This document shows positions 1-9,300 of a stretch of DNA of 64,000 nucleotides, in pieces. Every line of letters begins with the position of its first letter. The stretch's first letter is position 1. The position numbers and the translations under genes were made by a program. Origin of the DNA: Pusillimonas minor (lineage in GTDB: Bacteria; Pseudomonadota; Gammaproteobacteria; Burkholderiales; Burkholderiaceae_B); the NCBI RefSeq assembly GCF_014237865.1, contig NZ_JACJUU010000003.1, forward strand, positions 308,955-372,954. The letters are read 5' to 3'. The notes below the pieces were generated by a model. The model was not told where the DNA came from, did not search any database, and saw only the letters and a program-made list of their open reading frames with translations.

Positions 1-22
1 AAACGCAGGACAGAACTCAAAT

Positions 23-352
23 TCAATTGGACGAGACGTCGGCCGGCACCGGTACGGCCTGCTCGACGGCGCTTTTAAGCTTCTGGCTGGCGTGAAACGT
101 CACCACGCGCCGGGCCTCGATGGGAATAACCTCGCCGGTTTTCGGGTTGCGCCCCGGGCGCGGCGGCTTGTCGCGCACCTGGAAATTACCAAAGCCCGAC
201 AATTTGACCTCGACGCCGCGCGCCAGCGCATCGCGGATTTCCTCAAAAAAAGTATCGACTAGATCTTTGGCTTCGCGCTTGTTCAACCCTACGCGGTCGA
301 ACAGAAGTTCGGCAAGTTCTGCTTTGGTCAGCGTACGTGTTTCCTGGACCAT
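23..352 (-). CDS. ihfA: Integration host factor alpha subunit
   Basis: DNA-bending nucleoid protein of the HU/IHF family, 109 aa, expected to pair with IhfB made elsewhere. The start at 352 gives the usual N-terminus ([18 protein letters not shown]). The beta-ribbon arm with the conserved GRNPKTGE lies at residues 67-74; its proline intercalates into DNA in known IHF structures. It is last in the rpmI-rplT-pheS-pheT-ihfA series on the minus strand, 14 bases after pheT, so it is probably co-transcribed with these translation genes, as in many proteobacteria. The position next to pheT favours IhfA over HU. IHF commonly assists sigma-54 promoters, and one lies upstream of glnK in this window; that link is inference. 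Confidence 0.95.
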   Translation of the reverse strand: MVQETRTLTKAELAELLFDRVGLNKREAKDLVDTFFEEIRDALARGVEVKLSGFGNFQVRDKPPRPGRNPKTGEVIPIEARRVVTFHASQKLKSAVEQAVPVPADVSSN

Positions 353-366
353 ATGGGTACCCCTAA

Positions 367-2787
367 TTAAGCGCGTTGACGAACGCCGTGAACCTTGACC
401 AATGCGTCGAGCAACGTGGCCATACATGCCTCGACCTGTGCGTCGTCGAGTGTGACATCGGCATCTTGCAACCAGAAACGCAAAGCCAGGCTGGTTTCGG
501 GCGACTGCCCGGCCTGTACTGCGTTTTTATCACGCCAGACGTCAAACAGGCGAATGTCTTTGACAATAGCCAGCTTTGGATCGGCCGAAATGGCTTGGCG
601 CAAGGTATGCAGCAAGTCACCGTAAGCCACGCCGGCTCCAATCCAAACGGCCAGATCGCGAATGACGAAAGGCTGACGCGACAGCTCGGCCGGCGCGGGC
701 ATGGGACTTACTGAAATGGCCTCGACATCGACCTCAAAGACTACGGGCGCATGAGCCAGTTCGAGCTGTTGAACCCAGCGAGGATGCACCTCACCCAACC
801 AGCCTATGGGCTTGCCGTCGAGTACCAACCGGGCTGCCCGACCAGGGTGAAGCGCGGGGTGTTCGGCTGCCTCGCAAACCAGCGTCGCGGCGCGAGTGCC
901 AAGCAAAGCTTCAAGATCGCTTTTTACGTCGTAGAAATCGACCTGCCGAACCGGCACGCCCCATTGCTCGGGAAACGCGGGCCCCCAGGCTGCGGCGGCA
1001 AGGCGCTGCGGCTGGTTGACCCCTTTTACCGTCAGGTCGCCGTCGGCTACAGCGGCGTCGCGCGCGAAGACCCGGCCCAGCTCGAACACGCGGACGCGCG
1101 ACTGCTTGCGATTGGCGTTATGACGGATGTTGGCCAACAAGCCCCCGATAAGACTGGAGCGCATCACGGCCAACTGACTGGCAATCGGATTCAACAATCG
1201 AATAGGATCGGTATTACCCGCGTAGTTGTGTTCCCACGCCTCTTCAACAAATGAAAAGTTGATGACTTCCTGGTAGTCGCGGGCGGCAACACGTTCACGC
1301 AGCAAATGCGGGCCGTGGCGCGCCTCGGGGGCGGCCGTCATGACGGCGGGCGCCATCGGGGCGACATCTGGAATTTGCTCGAAACCGTAAACACGGGCCA
1401 CCTCTTCGATCAGGTCTTCTTCGATGGACAGATCGAAACGGTAGGACGGCGGCGACACACGGAATACATTACCGCTGACTTCGAAAGGCAGGTTCAGACG
1501 CGAGAAAATATCTTCGACTTGCGACTGGGACACGTCGATGCCCAGCACGCGCCGGCAGCGATCGAGACGCAACTCGACGGGGTTGCGCGAAGGCAGGTTC
1601 AGAACCTGATCGTCGAGCGGGCCAACCTCACCACCGCAGATATCGACGATCATGCGTGTCATAACCTCGAGATCTTCAGGAATATTGGCAAAGTCGACGC
1701 CGCGCTCAAAACGATGGCTGGCTTCGGAACTAAACTTGAACCGGCGGGCGCGGCCCATGATGGCCTCGGGCCACCAGAAAGCGCCTTCCAGATAGATGTC
1801 GGTGGTGTCGAGCGTTACGGCACTGGCATCACCGCCCATAATGCCGGCCAGGCTTTCAAGCTGGTCACCACTGGCAATAACACCCACGTCGGGTTGCAGG
1901 GTAACGGTTTGCTCGTTCAGCAACTTGAGGGTTTCGCCCTCGCGTGCCCAACGCACGGTCAGCCCCTGGCTGATGGTGTTAAGGTCGAACACGTGGGTTG
2001 GTCGCCCCAGTTCGAGCATGATGTAGTTGGAAATGTCGACCAGTGCCGAAATGGCGCGCTGGCCGGCACGCTCGAGGCGCGATTTGATCCAGGCCGGCGT
2101 TTGGGCGCGCGCATTAACGCCGCGAATGACACGACCGGCAAAACGGCCGCACAAGTCGGTGGCCTGAACATCGACCGGCAGGCGGTCGGCCAGCGTGACA
2201 GGCACGGGCGCCACTTGCGGGCGACGCAACGGAGCGCCGGTAAGTGCCGCCACTTCGCGCGCCACGCCCAGAATAGACAGGCAGTCGGCACGGTTAGGCG
2301 TCAGCTTAAGCGTGAACAATGTGTCGTCGAGGTCGAGCAAGTCGCGCAGCGACTGACCCGGCTGCGCATCAGCCGCCAGTTCGAGCAGGCCCGCGTGATC
2401 TTGCGACAGGCCCAGTTCGCGTGCCGAGCACAACATGCCGAACGACTCGACCCCGCGCATCTTGGCCTTGCCGATTTTCATGCCGCCAGGCAAGACAGCG
2501 CCGATACGTGCCAGCGGCACTTTAAGGCCGGCGGCTGCGTTGGGCGCACCACACACAATTTGCAGCGGCGTACCCGAGCCGTCGTCGACCTGGCACACGC
2601 GCAGTTTGTCGGCGTTGGGGTGAGGCGCGATTTCGGTGATGTGAGCAACCACAATACCGCTGAAGGGCGGCGCCACCGGCTGGGTCTCTTCGACCTCAAG
2701 GCCGGCCATGGTCAATTGATGCGACAGCGCGTCGGTCGTCAGGTCAGGGTCGGTGAACGAACGCAGCCAAGATTCTGGGAATAGCAT
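367..2787 (-). CDS. pheT: Phenylalanyl-tRNA synthetase beta subunit
   Basis: Large subunit of the (alpha-beta)2 phenylalanyl-tRNA synthetase, 806 aa, the normal size. It carries an N-terminal tRNA-binding OB domain (about residues 40-150), the B3/B4 editing domain (about 200-370), a B5 domain (about 400-470), a catalytic-like core without catalytic function, and a C-terminal anticodon-binding FDX-ACB domain (from about 715). It lies 26 bases downstream of pheS and just upstream of ihfA on the same strand. Several long reading frames opposite it are shadows of this gene. No anomaly is visible. Confidence 0.97.
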   Translation of the reverse strand: MLFPESWLRSFTDPDLTTDALSHQLTMAGLEVEETQPVAPPFSGIVVAHITEIAPHPNADKLRVCQVDDGSGTPLQIVCGAPNAAAGLKVPLARIGAVLPGGMKIGKAKMRGVESFGMLCSARELGLSQDHAGLLELAADAQPGQSLRDLLDLDDTLFTLKLTPNRADCLSILGVAREVAALTGAPLRRPQVAPVPVTLADRLPVDVQATDLCGRFAGRVIRGVNARAQTPAWIKSRLERAGQRAISALVDISNYIMLELGRPTHVFDLNTISQGLTVRWAREGETLKLLNEQTVTLQPDVGVIASGDQLESLAGIMGGDASAVTLDTTDIYLEGAFWWPEAIMGRARRFKFSSEASHRFERGVDFANIPEDLEVMTRMIVDICGGEVGPLDDQVLNLPSRNPVELRLDRCRRVLGIDVSQSQVEDIFSRLNLPFEVSGNVFRVSPPSYRFDLSIEEDLIEEVARVYGFEQIPDVAPMAPAVMTAAPEARHGPHLLRERVAARDYQEVINFSFVEEAWEHNYAGNTDPIRLLNPIASQLAVMRSSLIGGLLANIRHNANRKQSRVRVFELGRVFARDAAVADGDLTVKGVNQPQRLAAAAWGPAFPEQWGVPVRQVDFYDVKSDLEALLGTRAATLVCEAAEHPALHPGRAARLVLDGKPIGWLGEVHPRWVQQLELAHAPVVFEVDVEAISVSPMPAPAELSRQPFVIRDLAVWIGAGVAYGDLLHTLRQAISADPKLAIVKDIRLFDVWRDKNAVQAGQSPETSLALRFWLQDADVTLDDAQVEACMATLLDALVKVHGVRQRA

Positions 2788-2813
2788 GATAAAAAACCTG
2801 ATCCGTATTCGGG

Positions 2814-3836
2814 TTAGCGATTGAACTGACGCAGGAAGCGCAGGTCACCTTCGTAGAACTGACGCAAGTCGTTGACGCCATAGCGCAGCATGGTCAGACG
2901 CTCGAGACCGGAACCAAAAGCAAAACCGATGTATTGCTCGGGGTCGAGGCCGAAGTTGCGAATGACCTGCGGGTGGACTTGCCCGGAGCCGGAGATTTCG
3001 AGCCAGCGCCCCTGATTGGGCCCCGACGTGAACATCATGTCGATTTCGGCTGAAGGTTCGGTAAAGGGGAAAAACGAGGGGCGGAAACGCACGCAGAGAT
3101 CGTCGGTTTCGAAAAAGGCGCGCAAGAAGTTGGTGTACACCCCCTTCAGGTCGGCAAACGAGATGTTTTCGGCAACCCACAAGCCTTCGACCTGATGGAA
3201 CATGGGCGAATGGGTAGCGTCGCTGTCGACACGGTACGTGCGACCGGGCGCGATCACTTTAATAGGCGGCTTGTTCATGCGGGCGTAACGCACCTGCATG
3301 GGGCTGGTATGCGTGCGCAACAAAAACGGCAAGCCCTGCTCGTCGTTCATGTCGACATAAAAAGTGTCTTGCATTGAACGGGCCGGGTGATTTTCCGGGT
3401 TGTTCAATGCGGTGAAGTTGGTCCAGTCGTTTTCGATTTCGGGGCCGTCGGCCACCTCGAAACCAATTGAACGGAAAATGGCCTCGACCCGCTGCCAGGT
3501 TTGAATGACGGGGTGTATGCCACCCACAGCGGCGCCACGGCCGGGTAAAGAGACATCGATGGTTTCTGCGGCCAGACGCTTGTCGAGCTCGGCCTGGGCC
3601 AGTTCGGCACGCCGGGCGACAAGCAGGCTCTCGACCTGTTGCTTGAGTTGATTGATACGCGCCCCTTCGGCACGTTTCTGCTCGGGCTCGAGCTGGGCCA
3701 GGCTTTTCATCATGGCCGTCAGCGCGCCCTGCTTGCCTAAAAAGCGGGCTTTGGCGTTTTCGAGCGCGGTCACATCAGCGGATTGCGCAAATGCTTCTTG
3801 GGCCTGAACAATCAGGTCATCAACCGGGGAAGTCAT
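2814..3836 (-). CDS. pheS: Phenylalanyl-tRNA synthetase alpha subunit
   Basis: Catalytic subunit of class II phenylalanyl-tRNA synthetase, 340 aa, forming Phe-tRNA(Phe) from ATP and phenylalanine. There is an N-terminal coiled-coil tRNA-binding region (about residues 1-90), then the catalytic core with the motif 2 segment [20 protein letters not shown] and the glycine-rich motif 3 segment [17 protein letters not shown] near the C-terminus. It sits 74 bases after rplT and immediately before pheT. In E. coli the pheST part has its own Phe-dependent attenuator; I saw no Phe-rich leader peptide in the short rplT-pheS gap, so control is probably through the upstream rpmI leader. Confidence 0.97.
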   Translation of the reverse strand: MTSPVDDLIVQAQEAFAQSADVTALENAKARFLGKQGALTAMMKSLAQLEPEQKRAEGARINQLKQQVESLLVARRAELAQAELDKRLAAETIDVSLPGRGAAVGGIHPVIQTWQRVEAIFRSIGFEVADGPEIENDWTNFTALNNPENHPARSMQDTFYVDMNDEQGLPFLLRTHTSPMQVRYARMNKPPIKVIAPGRTYRVDSDATHSPMFHQVEGLWVAENISFADLKGVYTNFLRAFFETDDLCVRFRPSFFPFTEPSAEIDMMFTSGPNQGRWLEISGSGQVHPQVIRNFGLDPEQYIGFAFGSGLERLTMLRYGVNDLRQFYEGDLRFLRQFNR

Positions 3837-3910
3837 GGATATCGCTTTTCCAAATACAAACGGAGCCCAGAACGAGCCCCGTTTTTGTCACAACACAGTC
3901 GGTATACCGA

Positions 3911-4270
3911 TCAGGAAGCCAATGCAGCTTGAGCCTGAGCGACGACAGCGGCAAAACCTGCCTTGTCGTTAACAGCCATGTCGGCCAATACCTTGCGATC
4001 GAGTTCGATCGATGCCTTTTTCGTACCGGCGATGAAGACGCTGTATGTAACGCCCAATTCGCGGCAAGCGGCATTGATACGAGTGATCCAGAGCGCACGG
4101 AAAGTACGCTTTTTGTTGCGACGGTCGCGGTAGGCGTATTGGCCTGCACGCATGACCGCCTGTTTGGCTATCCGGAATACATTACCGCGGCGACCGCGAT
4201 AACCTTTGGCAGCTTTAAGGACTTTTTTATGACGGGCGCGGGCGGTAACGCCGCGTTTTACGCGTGGCAT
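3911..4270 (-). CDS. rplT: 50S ribosomal protein L20
   Basis: Large-subunit assembly protein L20, 119 aa, the usual length. The basic N-terminus ([19 protein letters not shown]) is the long extension that threads into 23S rRNA, and the C-terminal globular half follows. It starts 17 bases after rpmI. In E. coli and Bacillus L20 represses its own operon by binding leader RNA, translationally in the first and by attenuation in the second. The structured leader before rpmI in this window is therefore a plausible L20 target, although I cannot see a clear 23S-like binding mimic. Confidence 0.98.
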   Translation of the reverse strand: MPRVKRGVTARARHKKVLKAAKGYRGRRGNVFRIAKQAVMRAGQYAYRDRRNKKRTFRALWITRINAACRELGVTYSVFIAGTKKASIELDRKVLADMAVNDKAGFAAVVAQAQAALAS

Positions 4271-4287
4271 ATTAGATCTCCGTTAAA

Positions 4288-4485
4288 TCAAGCGTAAGGC
4301 ATCATGCTGCGTACAGACGCAACATCAGACTTGTGAACCGCTGCAGAACCGCGCAACTGGCGCTTGCTCTTGGTGGTTTTTTTGGTAAGGATGTGACGCT
4401 TGAACGCCTGACCCCGCTTGATCGACCCGCTACCGCGGACCTGGAAACGCTTGGCTGCGCCCCGTTTGGTTTTCATTTTTGGCAT
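4288..4485 (-). CDS. rpmI: 50S ribosomal protein L35
   Basis: Small basic ribosomal protein L35, 65 aa, with the typical start [20 protein letters not shown] and a lysine/arginine-rich body. It is the first gene of the rpmI-rplT-pheS-pheT-ihfA run. In most proteobacteria infC directly precedes it. Here infC is about 8.3 kb away and comM lies upstream instead. A consensus promoter (4704-4732) and a terminator-bearing leader of about 210 nt precede the start, so the gene appears to be transcribed independently of infC. Confidence 0.98.
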   Translation of the reverse strand: MPKMKTKRGAAKRFQVRGSGSIKRGQAFKRHILTKKTTKSKRQLRGSAAVHKSDVASVRSMMPYA

Positions 4486-4559
4486 GATATAAAACCTGTG
4501 ATTAACGCCAGCAGGTGGCTACCTTTAACTAAGGCAACACTTTACAACCTGCAAAACGC

Positions 4560-4600
4560 AAAAAATAAGCTTGCCTGGCTAACAGGGGCCAGGCCAAGCT
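4560..4600 (-). terminator. Intrinsic terminator or attenuator in the rpmI leader
   Basis: Read on the minus strand, AGCTTG and CCTGG pair with CCAGG and CAAGCT around a 10-nt loop, with one bulged base, and the stem is followed two bases later by six T residues. It lies 74 bases before rpmI and about 100 bases after the promoter at 4704-4732. It can end comM transcripts, but because it lies downstream of a promoter that faces rpmI it may also attenuate the ribosomal operon. Confidence 0.75.
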
Positions 4601-4603
4601 GCT

Positions 4604-4683
4604 TTTGCGGTTAAACCGCAAACTTTGGGCGCATATTGCACAAACCCAAAATTGGCTGCTTACCCCGCAAACTTTTTAGCGGG
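4604..4683 (-). promoter_or_regulatory. Hairpin-rich leader upstream of rpmI
   Basis: Three further hairpins precede the terminator on the minus strand: CCCGC/GCGGG (4664-4683), TTTGGG/CCCAAA (4624-4650) and TTTGCGGT/ACCGCAAA (4604-4622). The 11-mer AAAGTTTGCGG occurs twice, once in the first hairpin and once at the 5' side of the third. The segment ACCGCAAA could therefore pair with either copy, which is the kind of alternative pairing an attenuator needs. I saw no leader peptide. L20 is the obvious candidate ligand, but only by analogy. Confidence 0.5.
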
Positions 4684-4703
4684 CAAACCGCGAAAAGCCC
4701 TTG

Positions 4704-4732
4704 ATTATATGATGATTTGATAAAGAAGTCTA
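4704..4732 (-). promoter_or_regulatory. Sigma-70 promoter for rpmI operon
   Basis: The minus strand reads TAGACT, a 17-base spacer, then a perfect TATAAT (4704-4709). The -35 hexamer (4727-4732) overlaps the comM stop codon. Transcription would start near 4697 and run through the structured leader into rpmI. Confidence 0.75.
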
Positions 4733-6247
4733 CCAACCTGGCCGGTATTGTGCAGCCTCGGCAATATGGTCGCGCCCGACCTCGGGGCACGCAGCCAGGT
4801 CGGCCAGTGTACGCGCCACCCGCAACACACGGTGCACCACCCTGCCCGACCAGCATTGCTGGTGCGCGACCTGATCAAGCAGGCCCAGCGCATCGGGGCT
4901 GGCCCGGGCCGCCTTGGGCAATTGCGACGGCAGCAGCGCCGCGTTGGTACAACCTTGCCGGGCCAACTGCCGCTCGCGGCATGCCACCACCCTTGCCCTG
5001 ACCACCGCCGACGGTTCGCCGGCCGGCAAATCGGACCACCCCTTGCCGATGGCGCCCAGCATGACCTGCAAGTCTATACGATCGAGCAAAGGCCCGGACA
5101 ACCGGGCACGATACCGATCGATGCGCTCGGGCGTACATTGGCAAGGCTTTCGACCATGCCCCAGCCAGCCACAAGGGCACGGGTTCATGGCCGCCACCAG
5201 CTGAAAGCGCGCCGGAAACACAACCGACTGCGCCGCCCGCGCGATACTGACCGAGCCGGTCTCCAGGGGCTCGCGCAAAGACTCAAGCACACGCCGATCG
5301 AACTCCGGGAGCTCGTCGAGAAACAAAACGCCATGATGGGCCAGGCTGATTTCGCCGGGCCGCGGAATAACACCACCGCCAACCAGCGCCGCCACCGAAC
5401 TGGAATGATGCGGCGCCCGAAAAGGCGGTGTCAGACAAACGCCCGCGGGCTGGCCTCCCAACCCGGCCAACGCGACAACCTCGAGCGCATTCGCCGTAGA
5501 CAAATCGGGCAGCAAGGTGGGCAACCTTTGCGCCAGCATGCTTTTGCCGGTGCCCGGCGGGCCAGACATTAAAAGACTATGGGCACCAGCAGCAGCCACT
5601 TCAAGCACGCGCCGTGCCACCGCCTGGCCCCTGACCTCGGACAAACAAACTTGTGCGGATGCCAACGCTGCCGCTGCGTGTGCCTGCACAACGGGCATGG
5701 GCACTTCGCCGGACAAGTGCGCCACAACGTCTTGCAGCGTGTTTGCCGACAACACGGTAAGCCCTGGCACCGCTGCAGCGGCTGCGGCAGAATGACGTGG
5801 CAACACCAACTGAAAAGACGGTGCATCTTGCGCTACACCCAAAGCGATGGCCAACGCGGCATCTATCGCCACCACGGCCCCAGTCAGGGAGAGTTCGCCG
5901 GCAAAGACCAACGACGACACGTCGACAGCCGCCGCTTTGCCCCGCGCACCGGCCACAGCTATTTGACCGGAGGCCAGCAAAACGCCAAGCGCAATGGGTA
6001 AATCGAAGCGACCGGACGACTTGGGTAAATCGGCTGGCGCCAGGTTAACTGTCACGCGCCCGGCCGGAAATTCGTAGCCGCTGCTGACAATGGCAGAGCG
6101 GACGCGATCGCGGCTTTCGCGCACGCCGGCGCCGGGCAGACCAACCAGATTAAAAGCGGGCAACCCCGGGCCAACATGCACTTCGACCCTTACCGGCACC
6201 GCCTGCAGGCCGCGCAAGGCCCGGGTGGCCACGACTGCCAGCGACAT
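4730..6247 (-). CDS. comM: ComM/YifB-family AAA+ helicase, Mg-chelatase-like
   Basis: Hexameric AAA+ helicase of the ComM family, 505 aa, which promotes branch migration during natural transformation in Haemophilus, Vibrio and Acinetobacter. The N-terminal Lon-protease-like fold (about residues 1-180) precedes the Mg-chelatase AAA+ core with Walker A GPPGTGKS (229-236) and Walker B LFLDELPEF. A C-terminal cysteine cluster (CPCGWLGHGRKPCQC) is characteristic. The -35 element of the rpmI promoter overlaps its stop codon. It follows ubiK by about 120 bases on the same strand. ComEC is also in this window, so transformation is plausible, but ComM is widespread in bacteria not known to be competent. 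Confidence 0.93.
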   Translation of the reverse strand: MSLAVVATRALRGLQAVPVRVEVHVGPGLPAFNLVGLPGAGVRESRDRVRSAIVSSGYEFPAGRVTVNLAPADLPKSSGRFDLPIALGVLLASGQIAVAGARGKAAAVDVSSLVFAGELSLTGAVVAIDAALAIALGVAQDAPSFQLVLPRHSAAAAAAVPGLTVLSANTLQDVVAHLSGEVPMPVVQAHAAAALASAQVCLSEVRGQAVARRVLEVAAAGAHSLLMSGPPGTGKSMLAQRLPTLLPDLSTANALEVVALAGLGGQPAGVCLTPPFRAPHHSSSVAALVGGGVIPRPGEISLAHHGVLFLDELPEFDRRVLESLREPLETGSVSIARAAQSVVFPARFQLVAAMNPCPCGWLGHGRKPCQCTPERIDRYRARLSGPLLDRIDLQVMLGAIGKGWSDLPAGEPSAVVRARVVACRERQLARQGCTNAALLPSQLPKAARASPDALGLLDQVAHQQCWSGRVVHRVLRVARTLADLAACPEVGRDHIAEAAQYRPGW

Positions 6248-6365
6248 AGCAGGCCTCTTTAGGATGAATGAACAGACCCAAAGGTTACCGCCGTCTTATA
6301 TGAAAAAGGCAGCAAACCGGACAGTTCAAGCCACCCCGGAAAGCCCTGATCGTGTCAACGACAGA

Positions 6366-6608
6366 TCAGGCGTCCTGCCGCGCTTCCAGCACTTTGACGC
6401 GGGCCTCGAGCGCCGCCAGGCGGGCTAATGCTTTTTCAAGCACAGCGGCCTGCACATCAAACTCTTCCCGCGTGACCAGGTCGAGACGCGAAAACGTCTG
6501 GGTCATCATCGCCTTGACGTTACGTTCGATATCGGCGGCCGGGCTGTTCTTGATCAGGTCGGACACGTTCTTCTGCATATCCTCAAACCAATCGGTACGG
6601 TTTTTCAT
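6366..6608 (-). CDS. ubiK: UbiK-family ubiquinone biosynthesis accessory factor
   Basis: Small acidic protein of 80 aa matching the UbiK/YqiC (BMFP) family. UbiK binds UbiJ and helps the aerobic ubiquinone-synthesis complex. The N-terminal amphipathic half (DWFEDMQKNVSDLIKNSP) is followed by a predicted coiled coil at about residues 50-77 with heptad-spaced L and A residues (VLEKALARLAALEARVKVLE), typical of trimeric UbiK. A strong AGGAG site precedes the ATG by five bases. It is upstream of comM on the same strand and downstream of the terminator at 6656-6679. Confidence 0.9.
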   Translation of the reverse strand: MKNRTDWFEDMQKNVSDLIKNSPAADIERNVKAMMTQTFSRLDLVTREEFDVQAAVLEKALARLAALEARVKVLEARQDA

Positions 6609-6655
6609 AAAAACTCCTGATTATCGATAAACAATACCAGTGTAATTAAAAACAT

Positions 6656-6679
6656 AAAAAACGGGCGCCGAAGCGCCCG
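6656..6679 (-). terminator. Terminator after the lipoprotein gene
   Basis: On the minus strand a perfect 7-bp stem CGGGCGC/GCGCCCG with a TTCG tetraloop is followed by a run of six T. It separates the lipoprotein gene from ubiK. Confidence 0.85.
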
Positions 6680-6705
6680 AAATTGCTGAAGAACCAACTG
6701 TCAAC

Positions 6706-7107
6706 TTAGTTAGTAGCAGGCGTAGGCTCTGTCGGCGTGGTGGCCGGCTCGGTGGCGGGCGCCTGTTGGCCATTGCCAATCGCGTTCTGGATGGCCTTGT
6801 CGGCGTCGGCAGCGCCCTGCTTGATGGCGTCGCCCACTTTGGCGGCGGCCTCAGCGGCCTCGTCACGCACCTCTGCAGCCTTCTCGACAATAGCGTCTTG
6901 TGTTGATTGTGTGCTGCCGGTGGTGGATTCGGGTGTGGGCGCAACCGGTGTGGGTTCGGTCACGGGCGCAGCAGATGTCGGCGCGGGCTGCTCAACGGCA
7001 GGCGCGACCGCCGGTGCGGGCGCATCCTCTTCTTTCGAGCAAGCGGCAAGCACGCCCATAGAGGCGACGAGAGCGACGATAGCGAGTTGTTTGCGTTGAG
7101 TTTTCAT
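6706..7107 (-). CDS. Hypothetical lipoprotein, Pro/Ala/Thr-rich
   Basis: I do not recognise a family for this 133-aa protein. It begins with a lipoprotein signal peptide (MKTQRKQLAIVALVASMG) and lipobox LAAC with Cys at residue 23, so it should be lipidated and sent to an envelope membrane. After an acidic stretch comes a disordered P/A/T-rich linker (about 28-68), then an alanine-rich amphipathic helix (about 70-110, EKAAEVRDEAAEAAAKVGDA), and a second P/T-rich tail. The helix resembles late-embryogenesis-like or YtxH-type stress helices in composition only. An AAGGA site sits five bases before the ATG. It has its own terminator, and a CRP/FNR-like palindrome lies 166 bases upstream. Confidence 0.8.
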   Translation of the reverse strand: MKTQRKQLAIVALVASMGVLAACSKEEDAPAPAVAPAVEQPAPTSAAPVTEPTPVAPTPESTTGSTQSTQDAIVEKAAEVRDEAAEAAAKVGDAIKQGAADADKAIQNAIGNGQQAPATEPATTPTEPTPATN

Positions 7108-7272
7108 GCGTTTCCTTGGAAGGGTTATTGGAGACAGTTACAATTCTAGCGAGACAGCTAAAACTGTCGACCCACCTAGTGTAAGCCCTAATTACAAAAA
7201 TAATAAAAATAGCTTTCACAAAACAAAAAATATGCCGGAATCTCAAGGGCTTCCGGGCGACAAGCCCCTTAA

Positions 7273-7288
7273 CGTGATGTACATCACG
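7273..7288. promoter_or_regulatory. CRP/FNR-like palindromic site
   Basis: The perfect 16-bp palindrome CGTGATGTACATCACG contains GTGA-N6-TCAC (CRP-like) and TGAT-N4-ATCA (FNR/Dnr-like). It lies 166 bases upstream of the lipoprotein gene and about 400 bases upstream of glnK. Which regulator binds it cannot be told from sequence. Confidence 0.5.
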
Positions 7289-7489
7289 ACACATCTCACC
7301 CCGCCCGCACGTGGTTTGTTACATATTCAACGGGCTCTGGCAGGGTCATGCTGCCCGATATTCCTTTTGCGGATGCCCATGGCCCATCAGCCCACGCCCA
7401 CCTGGGAAGCCCCCCTGCCCCAGCCCGTATTAAAACGGTGCGACACGGCGCACCGCGATAACGCCTACGCCGCGACAGCCCTTCAATAA

Positions 7490-8029
<540 letters not shown>

Positions 8030-8040
8030 GAGCAAACGAC

Positions 8041-9267
8041 ATGAATGCAGCTGATTTCGTCTGGGTAAGCGTCTCTACCCTGCTTGTTTTAATGATGGTC
8101 GTCCCGGGCCTGGCCCTGTTTTACGGCGGCCTGGTGCGGTCTAAAAACGTCTTGTCGGTACTCATCCAGGTACTGGCCACCTTCTCGCTTGCGATCGTCG
8201 TCTGGTTTGTTTACGGTTACTCGCTGGCCTTTACCGAAGGCAATGCCTTCTTCGGGGGCTTTTCACGGGTGTTTTTCAATGGCATCGCCGACTTGTCCAG
8301 CGGCCAATACGCGCTGTCGGGCACACTCCCCGAAATCAGCTTTGCCGCCTTCCAGGCGACCTTCGCCGGTATTACCTGCGCGCTGATTGTCGGCGGTCTG
8401 GCCGAGCGCGTACGCTTTTCGGCAGTTCTGCTGTTCACGCTTATCTGGGTCACATTTGCCTATGTTCCCATTGCACACATGGTCTGGTCGCCGGGTGGCT
8501 GGCTGTTCGAAAAAGGCGCCCTTGATTTTGCCGGTGGCACAGTGGTGCACATCAATGCCGGCGTAGCCGGCCTGGTGGGTGCCTACTACCTGGGCCCACG
8601 TCTGGGCTACGGTCGCGAAGCCATGCCTCCGCACAACCTGCCCATGACCATGATCGGCGGCGCCTTGCTGTGGGTAGGCTGGTTTGGCTTTAACGCGGGC
8701 TCCGCCCTGGGCGCCAACGAAACCGCTGCGCTGGCTTTCTTCAACACGCTGGTAGCCACTGCAGGCGCAGTTCTGGCCTGGCTGTTCGTCGAATGGGCGG
8801 TTAAAGGCAAGCCATCGTTGCTAGGCGCCGTATCGGGCGCTGTCGCCGGCCTGGTCGGTATCACGCCCGCCGCTGGCTTGGTTGGCCCGCTGGGTGCGCT
8901 GGTCATTGGCGTGGTTACCGGTGCCGCATGCGTGTGGGGTGTCAATGGCCTGAAGCGTATGTTACGGGCCGATGACTCGCTGGATGTGTTTGGTATTCAT
9001 GCGCTGGGCGGGATTGTCGGTGCCGTACTGACCGGCATCCTGAATGCCAAGGCGCTGGGTGGCCCCGGCCTTGAAACCGCTGCCGACATCTTGCCCCAGC
9101 TGTGGGTACAGATTGAAGGTATTTTGATTACCTTCGTGTGGACAGGGGTGGTTGCGGTTGTAGCGTACTTCATTGCCGACAAAGTATGCGGGCTGCGTGT
9201 CAGTGCCGACGCCGAACGCGAAGGCCTGGACATCAGCACCCACGGTGAATCGGCTTATTCACGATAA
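8041..9267 (+). CDS. amtB: Ammonium transporter AmtB
   Basis: Inner-membrane ammonium channel of the Amt/Rh family, 408 aa, with about 11 membrane helices. The twin pore histidines are at residues 170 (VVHINAG) and 320 (GIHALGG). Family segments are clear (PGLALFYGGLVRSKNVLSVL, GFNAGSALGAN). An AGGAG site sits eight bases before the ATG. Many AmtB proteins have a cleaved signal peptide; here the sequence begins almost directly with the first membrane helix. It is co-transcribed with glnK, whose trimer is expected to plug the channel when ammonium is plentiful. It converges on ptsI. Confidence 0.95.
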   Translation: MNAADFVWVSVSTLLVLMMVVPGLALFYGGLVRSKNVLSVLIQVLATFSLAIVVWFVYGYSLAFTEGNAFFGGFSRVFFNGIADLSSGQYALSGTLPEISFAAFQATFAGITCALIVGGLAERVRFSAVLLFTLIWVTFAYVPIAHMVWSPGGWLFEKGALDFAGGTVVHINAGVAGLVGAYYLGPRLGYGREAMPPHNLPMTMIGGALLWVGWFGFNAGSALGANETAALAFFNTLVATAGAVLAWLFVEWAVKGKPSLLGAVSGAVAGLVGITPAAGLVGPLGALVIGVVTGAACVWGVNGLKRMLRADDSLDVFGIHALGGIVGAVLTGILNAKALGGPGLETAADILPQLWVQIEGILITFVWTGVVAVVAYFIADKVCGLRVSADAEREGLDISTHGESAYSR

Positions 9268-9278
9268 CTGAAACGGCC

Positions 9279-9300
9279 GGCGGGGTGTAATTACCCCGCC
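9279..9300. terminator. Hairpin between convergent amtB and ptsI
   Basis: An 8-bp GC stem GGCGGGGT/ACCCCGCC with a 6-base loop lies 11 bases after amtB and contains the ptsI stop codon. There is no T-run on either strand, so it is a probable bidirectional stabiliser or weak terminator rather than a classic intrinsic terminator. Confidence 0.45.

Noticed and set aside
1306..2784. Long plus-strand frame opposite pheT
   Set aside because: Pure shadow of the pheT reading frame in GC-rich DNA; pheT is unambiguous.
4611..4893. Minus-strand frames in the rpmI leader and comM 3' end
   Set aside because: Out of frame with comM, no Shine-Dalgarno sequence, and they cross the promoter and hairpins.
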